A DNA stretch of 8,560 bases. Source: Candidatus Sabulitectum sp. GTDB lineage: Bacteria; Fermentibacterota; Fermentibacteria; Fermentibacterales; JCC-6. Where the stretch lies: contig JAOZRM010000138.1 in NCBI GenBank assembly GCA_029940175.1, positions 1 through 8,560 of the forward strand. Direction: 5' to 3'. The notes under the pieces are model-generated. The model made no database searches, was not told the DNA's origin, and saw only the letters and a program-made list of their open reading frames with translations. The position numbers and the translations under genes were made by a program. Positions 1 through 5,008 of the stretch are shown in pieces (the stretch's first letter is position 1; each line of letters starts with the position of its first letter).

Positions 1-131
1 TCTACAATATTCTACAGGTTTTGAGTGTAACGCCATTTTGTTATGATGAACTGGCGCAACTCTTTAGCAATGCAGGATTACAGTTTGGAGACAATAAAAA
101 CCCTAACCAGTTGTCTCTCTTCGACTTATGA
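1..131 (+). CDS. C-terminal end of an IS4-type transposase (partial, 5' end outside window)
   Basis: Reading from base 3, a frame stays open from the window edge to a TGA at 129-131 and gives about 42 residues, beginning YNILQVLSVTPF and ending NPNQLSLFDL. From memory of the family, DUF4372-type IS4 transposases end with an ILQ(I/V)LSV(T/S)-F stretch followed after about 25 residues by a NQL-LFD(F/L) terminus, and this tail matches well. It holds none of the DDE catalytic residues, which would lie upstream, so activity cannot be judged. It is on the plus strand, opposite to the protein genes that follow, and its stop is 29 bases from the convergent stop of the Fe-S lipoprotein gene. The family call rests on a short tail; that this is a transposase end is fairly safe, the exact family less so. 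Confidence 0.72.
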   Translation, partial: YNILQVLSVTPFCYDELAQLFSNAGLQFGDNKNPNQLSLFDL

Positions 132-152
132 TGGGACACTAGTGTCTATAAG
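125..152. repeat. Palindrome just after the transposase stop, possible IS right end or terminator
   Basis: GACACTAGTGTC at 135-146 is a perfect 12-bp palindrome starting 4 bases after the transposase TGA. CTTAT (125-129) and ATAAG (148-152) flank it as a second complementary pair, with an asymmetric internal loop. Position and symmetry suit the terminal region of the insertion sequence, or a bidirectional terminator between two convergent genes. There is no strong T-run. The matching left end of the element lies outside the window, so the element boundary cannot be fixed. Confidence 0.4.
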
Positions 153-160
153 TAATAAAT

Positions 161-1129
161 TTATGGTCGCAACGGCTGATTAGTAATCCATCCCGAGGGT
201 ACAACTTTATGCATCGCGCTTTTCATGCCCTCGTATGTACCAGTAGGATCAATAACATCGTTGTAATTCCAGCACTCTGTGAAACAAACACCACAACTGG
301 TACAGTTTTCATAATCAATGTAAATCATATCATGTCTGGGGCCAATGGGCAAAGTATCCTGCCAGACAGCATCCTCCGGACAACCAGATCCGGTAGAGAT
401 TTCTCTTTCAGCAGTATACCAATCATTCAGAATATGACACCCACCGTAGCAACCCAGGGAATCACTCCCTGTTGTGCAGAGGGCACAATTTTTTGTTTGA
501 GGTCCAAAGAAAGATTCCCTTGCATTAAAAAAGATTATCCGATAAGAATCACTTGTTGACATCACATCAGGAGATGGATTATCGATATTGTAAAATGCTC
601 TTAAACCGAAATAGTAATTGGTTCCATTTCTTGTGCCGGTGATAGCGTCAACAGGGCAGACATCCATACATTGCCCGCACGATGTGCATCGTTCATAATC
701 GATAATAGCTATACCACCCTGTACTGTAATAGCATTGCTGGGGCAGGCCTGTTCGCATAAACCACAGGCAATACATGGTTCACTTTGAACTTCAATAACA
801 TTGAATACATTTGCAGTATCCGCCGGTGCCTGAATCGTTGCCATTACAACGCAATCATCCCAGTTGTCTAGACTAATAGGCTCCTCTTGAGCACGAATTT
901 CATAATACTGGGCATCTTCAACCTCATCCCAGCGTAATGTGAAAGCTGAATACTCACCAAGATTATCGTATAGGTATAAACCTTCAGAACCAAGTGTAAA
1001 TCCGGTATCTACAAGAAGATCACCACTGGTAATGCTAGTGGGGATTACCGGGTTTTCAGAATCACTTAAACATGCGACTGCTGATACAAATAGCACTGCT
1101 ACCATTAGACCAATAATATGTTTTTTCAC
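161..1129 (-). CDS. Exported Fe-S lipoprotein: FnIII-like domain with inserted ferredoxin module plus a second Fe-S module
   Basis: Predicted 322-residue lipoprotein. A longer frame opens at 1252, but the GTG at 1129 is preferred: GGAGGA sits 7 bases upstream, and the protein then begins with a lipoprotein signal, VKKHIIGLMVAVLFVSAVAC, with Cys20 as the acylated residue. Residues ~60-115 (FTLRWDEVEDAQYYEI) and ~168-201 (YYFGLRAFYN) look like the two halves of one fibronectin-III domain. Between them lies a bacterial-type 2[4Fe-4S] ferredoxin with CxxCxxCxxxCP twice (Cys119/122/125/129 and 148/151/154/158). A second module follows: CxxC-x8-CxxxC (215/218/227/231), a lone CP at 250, then CxxCxxCxxxC (276/279/282/286). 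The likely role is electron transfer or Fe-S binding at the cell surface or periplasm; no partner oxidoreductase is visible. The signal has no twin arginine. Function is inferred from the motifs only; the specific family is not recognised. Confidence 0.85.
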   Translation of the reverse strand: MKKHIIGLMVAVLFVSAVACLSDSENPVIPTSITSGDLLVDTGFTLGSEGLYLYDNLGEYSAFTLRWDEVEDAQYYEIRAQEEPISLDNWDDCVVMATIQAPADTANVFNVIEVQSEPCIACGLCEQACPSNAITVQGGIAIIDYERCTSCGQCMDVCPVDAITGTRNGTNYYFGLRAFYNIDNPSPDVMSTSDSYRIIFFNARESFFGPQTKNCALCTTGSDSLGCYGGCHILNDWYTAEREISTGSGCPEDAVWQDTLPIGPRHDMIYIDYENCTSCGVCFTECWNYNDVIDPTGTYEGMKSAMHKVVPSGWITNQPLRP

Positions 1130-1136
1130 AAGTATA

Positions 1137-1142
1137 TCCTCC
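1137..1142 (-). promoter_or_regulatory. Shine-Dalgarno GGAGGA deciding the GTG start at 1129
   Basis: GGAGGA lies 7 bases before the GTG at 1129-1127. The in-frame ATG at 1144 overlaps this site itself and the next ATG upstream has no comparable site, so the GTG is the best start and puts the signal peptide at the N-terminus. Confidence 0.8.
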
Positions 1143-1157
1143 ATCTGAAATGCGCAT

Positions 1158-1185
1158 AATCTATTTCGCATGTCTTGTGTTTCAA
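1158..1185 (-). promoter_or_regulatory. Candidate sigma70 promoter for the Fe-S lipoprotein gene
   Basis: On the minus strand, TTGAAA (1185-1180; 5 of 6 to consensus) and TAGATT (1163-1158; 4 of 6) are separated by 16 bases. Initiation near 1151 would leave a leader of about 20-25 bases containing the Shine-Dalgarno. The 8-bp palindrome ATGCGCAT (1150-1157) abuts the -10 and could be an operator. Match by eye only. Confidence 0.35.
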
Positions 1186-1261
1186 TAAGAGTACATTCAA
1201 TTAGGGTACTATTGTTCCTCTCAGCCCAAGAAACAAGCGTTTCTGGAAACAAATATATGAT

Positions 1262-1351
1262 TTACATAAGCGGTCGAAGGGGCTGGTCCAATACCCAGCT
1301 ACCAGGAACACTTCTTACATCACAAATCAAAGTCGCCCGTAATTCCAGTAT
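1262..1351 (-). pseudogene. C-terminal remnant of a decayed paralogue of the Fe-S lipoprotein
   Basis: The minus-strand frame ending in TAA at 1264-1262 encodes SVPGSWVLDQPLRPLM. The intact lipoprotein ends VVPSGWITNQPLRP. Both share V-P-x-x-W-x-x-x-Q-P-L-R-P in register, and the DNA aligns too: GATG-TAAGAAGTGTTCC here against GATGCATAAAGTTGTACCC there. Just upstream, in another frame, YYDIEYWNYG resembles the intact IDYEN...CWNYND stretch with the cysteine block missing, so a deletion plus a frameshift is likely. In-frame stops lie immediately upstream, so no functional gene remains. The remnant would have been a tandem copy upstream of the intact gene, in the same orientation. Confidence 0.6.
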
Positions 1352-1390
1352 TCAATATCATAATACAGGGGGCTCTCCACTTCATACCAG

Positions 1391-1424
1391 TGATTGCGAC
1401 CTATCCCCAAAAAGCTGGACACGG
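1391..1424. mobile_element. Possible IS3-family terminal inverted repeat remnant
   Basis: The stretch starts TGATTGCGACC and contains CCCCAAAAAGCTGGACACGG. Many IS3-family elements end with TGA, a few bases, then CCCC-AAAA-(A)G-TGGACAC, so this resembles such an end. No OrfA or OrfB reading frame with recognisable DDE motifs lies on either side and no second end is seen. If it is real it is a solo relic, and it borders the broken paralogue. The resemblance is from memory and short. Confidence 0.25.
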
Positions 1425-1524
1425 TCAGGTTAGAGATCATCTATCCTCACACGAAGCGGGGAATCTCATTCAATAGAGAATACAGGTTCCATGGATCTTG
1501 TTCTAATTGCAGTCATTCCTCAAG

Positions 1525-1553
1525 CTCACACTCAGTAGACAATTCCGTATATA
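1525..1553 (+). promoter_or_regulatory. Candidate promoter of tRNA-Ser
   Basis: CTCACA (1525-1530; 4 of 6) and TATATA (1548-1553; 4 of 6) are 17 bases apart. Initiation would fall near 1560, 8 bases before the mature 5' end of the tRNA. Spacing and position are good, the hexamers moderate. Confidence 0.35.
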
Positions 1554-1567
1554 TTTCGACTCCCTGC

Positions 1568-1659
1568 GGAGGGGTGCCAGAGCGGTTGAATGGGGCGGTC
1601 TCGAAAACCGTTGTCCTCTTTTTGGGGGACCGTGGGTTCGAATCCCACCTCCTCCGCCA
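1568..1659 (+). tRNA. tRNA-Ser (anticodon CGA)
   Basis: This is a complete class II tRNA of 92 bases including an encoded CCA. The acceptor stem GGAGGGG (1568-1574) pairs with CTCCTCC (1649-1655) with one G-T wobble, followed by discriminator G1656 and CCA 1657-1659. The anticodon loop CTCGAAA (1600-1606) is closed by GCGGT/ACCGT and gives anticodon CGA at 1602-1604, which reads UCG. The long variable arm GTCCTC/GGGGAC and the discriminator G are serine features. The T arm is GTGGG-TTCGAAT-CCCAC (1632-1648). It is the only intact plus-strand gene here and converges on the WG-repeat gene, whose stop is 17 bases away. Confidence 0.96.
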
Positions 1660-1682
1660 GGGAAATCTCCTGGTTTCTATTT
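1657..1682 (+). terminator. Weak candidate terminator after tRNA-Ser
   Basis: CCAGGG (1657-1662) can pair with TCCTGG (1668-1673) around a 5-base loop, followed by TTTCTATTT (1674-1682). The stem uses the tRNA's own CCA, so it would compete with tRNA folding. It also overlaps the last codons of the convergent WG-repeat gene. The stem is short and the T-run broken. Confidence 0.3.
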
Positions 1683-2732
1683 CCACTCAGCCATGGGATC
1701 CAGGTAGTCAAACCGGGGTTCTATTACGTATTCCCCATCTGTATTGATGAAGCCGCATTTACCTCCAACTACAACAGGAGCCAGACCTTCGGAAAAGTTG
1801 CCTGCACCGTCAAATCGAAGAGGGATGACCACTTCACCTTCGGGATTGATGTAACCCCTCAGGTTCCCTGTTTGAACAAAAGACAGACCGCCGAAGAAAC
1901 CTCCTGCATTTTCATACTGAGGAGTAATAACAGTTTCTCCCTGTTTATTGATGAATCCGCACATTCCATCTTCCCGGACAAGAGCCAGGCCCCCCTGAAA
2001 ACCAAGAGTATTTCCTATGTCCGCAGGGATAACCATTTCACCATCTGTGTTAATGAAGCCACACATGCCGTCCACAACAACAATAGCAAGCCCTTCGGAG
2101 AAACCCAGTACAAATTCGAACTCTGGTTCAATGGCAAAATCTCCCGAAGTGTTAATAAACCCGTACAGGCCGTTGTACTGAACATTTGCCATACCTTCTG
2201 AAAAAACTGCCGCAGACTGGAACACAGGCTGAATTACCATATCTCCCTGGGTATTGATGTAGCCCCATCTACCGTCAACAAGCACGCCTGCCAGCCCTTC
2301 TGAAAACCACAGGGCAACTTCGTACTGGGCAGGAATGGCTATCTCCCCTGCGGTGTTTATATACCCGCTTGCACCACCGACTTGAACAAGTGCCAGCCCT
2401 TCTGAGAACCCCAGAGCATTGGTGAAGTCGGGAGCAATGACCATTTCACCCTCTCTGTTTATGAAGCCTCGGTTGCCGTTAACCTGGACAAGAGCAAGCT
2501 CCCCTGAAAAACTCCAGGCATCTTCAAACTGAGGTGGAATAATGAATTCTCCCTGTTGATTCACATATCCCCACAGTCCGGCACTCATGACTGGAAAAAG
2601 AAGATCAACCGCAGATTCTGCCACCTGGTTGTTATCAGCAATGTCCTGTGTTACCGGCTCTTCGCTCTTGTTGCATCCGATGATCAGCAAAACCACAGCA
2701 ATAGAAAAGATTAGTTTTTTCACTTTTTCCAC
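1677..2732 (-). CDS. WG-repeat lipoprotein (nine 34-residue repeats)
   Basis: Protein of 351 residues. The N-terminus MEKVKKLIFSIAVVLLIIGC is a lipoprotein signal with lipobox IIGC (Cys20), so it is predicted to be membrane-anchored outside the cytoplasm. After a short linker (21-50) come tandem WG-type repeats of exactly 34 residues starting at Trp54, 88, 122, 156, 190, 224, 258, 292 and 326; the ninth is cut short by the C-terminus. The consensus is (W/C/R)GFIN-x2-GE-x-VI-P-x-F...FSEGLA-V-x-x-G. WG repeats are thought to form beta-structured binding surfaces; no ligand can be read from the sequence. The GTG at 2732 has AAGGA 4 bases upstream. A second GTG at 2723, with AGGTGG 5 bases upstream, would give an MKKLIF start and is about equally good. 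It lies 12 bases downstream of apgM and is very probably co-transcribed with it. Confidence 0.9.
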   Translation of the reverse strand: MEKVKKLIFSIAVVLLIIGCNKSEEPVTQDIADNNQVAESAVDLLFPVMSAGLWGYVNQQGEFIIPPQFEDAWSFSGELALVQVNGNRGFINREGEMVIAPDFTNALGFSEGLALVQVGGASGYINTAGEIAIPAQYEVALWFSEGLAGVLVDGRWGYINTQGDMVIQPVFQSAAVFSEGMANVQYNGLYGFINTSGDFAIEPEFEFVLGFSEGLAIVVVDGMCGFINTDGEMVIPADIGNTLGFQGGLALVREDGMCGFINKQGETVITPQYENAGGFFGGLSFVQTGNLRGYINPEGEVVIPLRFDGAGNFSEGLAPVVVGGKCGFINTDGEYVIEPRFDYLDPMAEWK

Positions 2733-2744
2733 CTGTTCCTTCGG

Positions 2745-3953
2745 CTATCTGTTTAGCAGAGCTCTTATGAACGCATCTCCTTTAATGACACCGTAGCTTC
2801 CACTTTCAGTACTGACCTCGTCATAGGAAGTTACGTTGTCAGCTTTGTCTCCCGGGCGATAGATCAGGAATGGTACCGGGTCATGAACATGGGTTCTGAT
2901 GTCACATGGAGTACCGTGATCCGGTGTGATACCAATGGCCACATCTTCTTTCATCCTGGCTGTTTCTTCTATCAGGTATTTGACGATCCTGTTATCGAGA
3001 AACTCTATGGTTTTTATCTTGAGATCAACATCTCCTTCATGCCCTGCTTCATCGGTGGCTTCAACATGAAGATATACGAAATCATAGTCACCTTTGAGAG
3101 CATCAACCGCAGCCTTTGCCTTGCCTTCATAGTTGGTGTCGTACAAACCGGTTGCACCTTCTACCTCAATAATATCCAGCCCTGCATAAACACCAAGACC
3201 CTTGACCAGGTCTACTGCAGAGATAACGGCACCCTTAAGCCCGAAGAGCTCTGCAAATGTCTTCATCTGCGGTTTGAAACCCGGGGACCAGAACCAGACC
3301 GAATTTGCAGGATCTTTTCCCTCTGCGATGCGCTTCAAGTTAACCGGATGATCTTTAAGGATCTCCTGAGATCTCAGTATGAGCTGGTTTAGAACAGATG
3401 CAGTTTCTGCTCCGTCGGGATCTGTTGCATTGATCATTACTTCTGCACATGCTGAACCTGGAACGTCGTGTGGTGGAGTACAGTAAACAGAATCTTTACC
3501 CTTCTTCATCACAAAAAGGTGCCGGTAGCTGATTCCCGGGTGAAAAGTCAGAGTATCAGATCCCAGCTCTTCCTGTAGAGATTTAATAAGCTCATGAGAT
3601 TCCTCTGTACTGATATGACCTGCTGAGTGATTTTTTATCTTCCCGTTCTCCACGCAGATAAGGTTGCATCTCATGGCCAGATCTGATGAATCCAGTGCTA
3701 CACCCATACTGGCAGCTTCCAGTACACCCCTGCCCTGAAAAACCTCAGCCGGGTCGTACCCAAGAACAGCCAGGTTAGCCACTGCACTGCCGGGAGGCAT
3801 GTCAGGTGGAACTGTGGCAAATTTACCGCTTTTTCCTTCAGAGCAAAGGAAATCAATGCTGGGAATATCTGCTGCCATCAGTGGAGTTTTGCCACCGAGA
3901 CTCTCAATGGGACGATCAGACATCCCGTCACCAAGAACAATGATGTACTTCAT
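2745..3953 (-). CDS. apgM: 2,3-bisphosphoglycerate-independent phosphoglycerate mutase, archaeal (ApgM) type
   Basis: Full-length protein of 402 residues, the usual size for the family. It belongs to the alkaline-phosphatase superfamily and would interconvert 3- and 2-phosphoglycerate in glycolysis/gluconeogenesis in the cytoplasm. Visible motifs: the N-terminal metal site VLGDGMSD (Asp9); PPGSAVANL with Ser56 as the likely phosphorylated nucleophile, followed by GYDP; SAGHISTEE (110-118); PANSVWFW (215-222); DTNYEGK (272-278); VEATDEAGHEGD with Asp301 and His305; TPDHGTP with Asp345 and His346; and HVHDPVPF (355-362). All expected metal ligands appear present. Bacterial members of this subgroup have also been proposed to be homoserine kinases, and the sequence alone does not separate the two roles. 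The start ATG has AGAGGA 5 bases upstream. It is first in an operon with the WG lipoprotein, about 110 bases downstream of a strong promoter. Confidence 0.93.
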   Translation of the reverse strand: MKYIIVLGDGMSDRPIESLGGKTPLMAADIPSIDFLCSEGKSGKFATVPPDMPPGSAVANLAVLGYDPAEVFQGRGVLEAASMGVALDSSDLAMRCNLICVENGKIKNHSAGHISTEESHELIKSLQEELGSDTLTFHPGISYRHLFVMKKGKDSVYCTPPHDVPGSACAEVMINATDPDGAETASVLNQLILRSQEILKDHPVNLKRIAEGKDPANSVWFWSPGFKPQMKTFAELFGLKGAVISAVDLVKGLGVYAGLDIIEVEGATGLYDTNYEGKAKAAVDALKGDYDFVYLHVEATDEAGHEGDVDLKIKTIEFLDNRIVKYLIEETARMKEDVAIGITPDHGTPCDIRTHVHDPVPFLIYRPGDKADNVTSYDEVSTESGSYGVIKGDAFIRALLNR

Positions 3954-4069
3954 AAATTTCCTCTATCTGTCAGGGGCATCAGAAACTGCTGCCCGTTTGT
4001 TAAAAGTGGTGTTACTGAATAGTTCTACTTTACCTCAATCTTTTTGCAAAGCCTCGACTGTTCTGTCTA

Positions 4070-4098
4070 ATAATAGTTTCTGCTTTCACAGCTGTAAA
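4070..4098 (-). promoter_or_regulatory. Strong sigma70 promoter for the apgM-WG operon
   Basis: TTTACA (4098-4093; 5 of 6) and TATTAT (4075-4070; 5 of 6) are exactly 17 bases apart on the minus strand, the best promoter match in the window. Initiation near 4063 gives a leader of about 110 bases. Within that leader GGGCA and TGCCC (3994-3990 and 3978-3974) can form a 5-bp hairpin 20 bases before the start codon. The leader matched no riboswitch that could be recognised. Confidence 0.65.
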
Positions 4099-4129
4099 GC
4101 ACAGAAATTAATTGAAGTTAAGGTTAAGG

Positions 4130-4172
4130 AAAAACCCCGTACAAATTACTGAAAACAGTAATTTGTACGGGG
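4130..4172 (-). terminator. Intrinsic terminator of the small lipoprotein gene
   Basis: A perfect 17-bp inverted repeat (4135-4151 with 4156-4172, arm CCCCGTACAAATTACTG) encloses a 4-base loop. Reading the minus strand it is followed directly by TTTTT (4134-4130). It begins 26 bases after the lipoprotein stop and lies upstream of the apgM promoter, so it separates the two transcription units. The plus-strand reading lacks a T-run, so it should act mainly in one direction. Confidence 0.9.
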
Positions 4173-4198
4173 TAAACTAAGACAGGGAACGGCTTAAG

Positions 4199-4819
4199 TT
4201 AGAGTATGGCTAACTTGAAATGGCCGTTGAGGGTAGGGAACTGCTGATATTCAGTTTCACCAATACCACTGATTTCACCCTTAATGTATTCTTCTGTGAT
4301 TTCGGTAATAACTATTGTGGTGCTGCCAATAGGGTTAATTCTGCCACTGCTGTGGAAAAGCGCGATATTGCCGATTCGGCCGAATTCGCCGTCTTCACTG
4401 GTGTATTCGCCAACCTGGAGGCCTTCAGAAGCAACGATTCTGCATGTTAAGATTAATCCATCTTCAGGTACATCAGGAACACCTGTTGGAACACTCCAAC
4501 CAAACTGAGGATCTTCTTCAACTTCGTAGGTTGAAATAAGGAAAGTTGCACCTGAGCTAAGTCTGTCTTCAGCAAAAGCGGAGCCAATTTCCATAAGACC
4601 ATCGATATCAGGACAGTATTCATCACGATTAGTTCCGCTAATCATAATTTCATTGTCGGCAGGCTCTTCAACAACCTCTACTGGAATTGCTTCTTCTTGC
4701 TGGTCATCAGCAACAACAGTTGCATCTTCAGTGTTTTCTGCCTGTGTCTCTGGTGTAGCTTCACCACAACCCATAGCAAGTACGATCAGTAGACCGAATA
4801 TCAAGTAGAATGCTTTCAT
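4199..4819 (-). CDS. Small lipoprotein of unknown function
   Basis: Protein of 206 residues, not recognised. The frame opens at a GTG at 4831, but that codon overlaps the Shine-Dalgarno AAGGAG (4836-4831). The ATG at 4819, 11 bases downstream, is the better start and gives MKAFYLIFGLLIVLAMGC with lipobox AMGC (Cys18). Residues ~20-58 are an acidic, low-complexity linker rich in E, D, T and Q, typical of a tether that holds a domain off the membrane. The rest (~60-206) alternates short hydrophobic strands with turns and ends NGHFKLAIL, suggesting a beta-rich globular domain. It contains two cysteines (in DEYCPD and LTCRI) that could form a disulfide. It has its own terminator and a candidate promoter, so it is probably monocistronic. 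Only the lipoprotein call is supported. Confidence 0.85.
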   Translation of the reverse strand: MKAFYLIFGLLIVLAMGCGEATPETQAENTEDATVVADDQQEEAIPVEVVEEPADNEIMISGTNRDEYCPDIDGLMEIGSAFAEDRLSSGATFLISTYEVEEDPQFGWSVPTGVPDVPEDGLILTCRIVASEGLQVGEYTSEDGEFGRIGNIALFHSSGRINPIGSTTIVITEITEEYIKGEISGIGETEYQQFPTLNGHFKLAIL

Positions 4820-4830
4820 TTTTTCTTTCA

Positions 4831-4836
4831 CTCCTT
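4831..4836 (-). promoter_or_regulatory. Shine-Dalgarno AAGGAG deciding the ATG start at 4819
   Basis: AAGGAG at 4836-4831 overlaps the first in-frame GTG (4831-4829), leaving no spacer. It stands 11 bases before the ATG at 4819, a usable if long spacing, so the ATG is preferred. Confidence 0.65.
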
Positions 4837-4877
4837 TTAAGTGCGAGTTTAACTTGGGTCTTCATAAGAAACACGGT

Positions 4878-4906
4878 AACATATGATTGTAGTTCTCCGG
4901 TTGCAA
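4878..4906 (-). promoter_or_regulatory. Candidate promoter for the small lipoprotein gene
   Basis: TTGCAA (4906-4901) and TATGTT (4883-4878) are 17 bases apart on the minus strand, each 4 of 6 to consensus. Initiation near 4871 would give a leader of about 50 bases before the ATG at 4819. Moderate match by eye. Confidence 0.35.
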
Positions 4907-4917
4907 GGCAGCCAGAT

Positions 4918-4972
4918 AATGTATTCCGGTACGATTCTTTAGTAAGAATAGCCTATCCGTTTGTAATACATT
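4918..4972. repeat. Nested inverted repeats between the peptidase and lipoprotein genes
   Basis: AATGTATT (4918-4925) and AATACATT (4965-4972) are perfect 8-bp complements. Between them ATTCTT (4934-4939) and AAGAAT (4944-4949) form a second hairpin with a 4-base loop. Neither is followed by a T-run. It could be a transcript-end structure of the peptidase operon or a binding site upstream of the lipoprotein promoter; the function is open. Confidence 0.4.
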
Positions 4973-4976
4973 CGGA

Positions 4977-5006
4977 TTGACGCACCTTCTTGGACAGTCC
5001 CGTCAA
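4977..5006 (-). terminator. Weak hairpin directly after the M28 peptidase stop
   Basis: TTGACG (5006-5001 on the minus strand) pairs with CGTCAA (4982-4977), with a small GGAC/GTCC hairpin inside. It begins 2 bases after the peptidase TAA. No T-run follows, so it is more likely an mRNA 3'-end structure than an efficient intrinsic terminator. Confidence 0.25.
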
Positions 5007-5008
5007 GA

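Larger units (their letters stand above)
1130..1567. other. 438-bp gene-poor stretch with degraded sequence between the Fe-S lipoprotein gene and tRNA-Ser
   Basis: No intact gene is visible on either strand. From left to right it holds the ribosome-binding site and candidate promoter of the lipoprotein gene, the tail of a broken paralogue (1262-1351), an IS3-like end (1391-1424), and the candidate tRNA promoter (1525-1553). On the minus strand the 1435-1560 part shows short protein-like runs broken by stops (for example QDPWNLYSLLNEIPRFV before a TGA). This looks like decayed coding DNA but could not be assigned to a family. Confidence 0.5.

Noticed and set aside
1130..1252. N-terminal extension of the Fe-S lipoprotein frame up to 1252
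   Set aside because: It would place 41 residues before a clear lipoprotein signal, and the GTG at 1129 has an ideal Shine-Dalgarno.
1568..1676. tRNA-Ser as an integration site
   Set aside because: No integrase gene and no repeated copy of the tRNA 3' end could be found in the window.
1394..1747. Plus-strand open frame spanning the tRNA
   Set aside because: It reads straight through a complete tRNA gene and into the 3' end of the convergent WG-repeat gene.
1590..2201. Plus-strand open frame of 203 codons
   Set aside because: It starts inside the tRNA and then runs antisense to the WG-repeat gene; its composition reflects the repeats on the other strand.
1677..2570. The periodic 102-base pattern as a CRISPR or satellite repeat
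   Set aside because: The period is that of 34-residue WG repeats in an intact reading frame, and the DNA copies are diverged.
2883..3392. Plus-strand open frame of 169 codons
   Set aside because: Antisense to apgM, whose product is fully conserved; no recognisable domain or ribosome-binding site.
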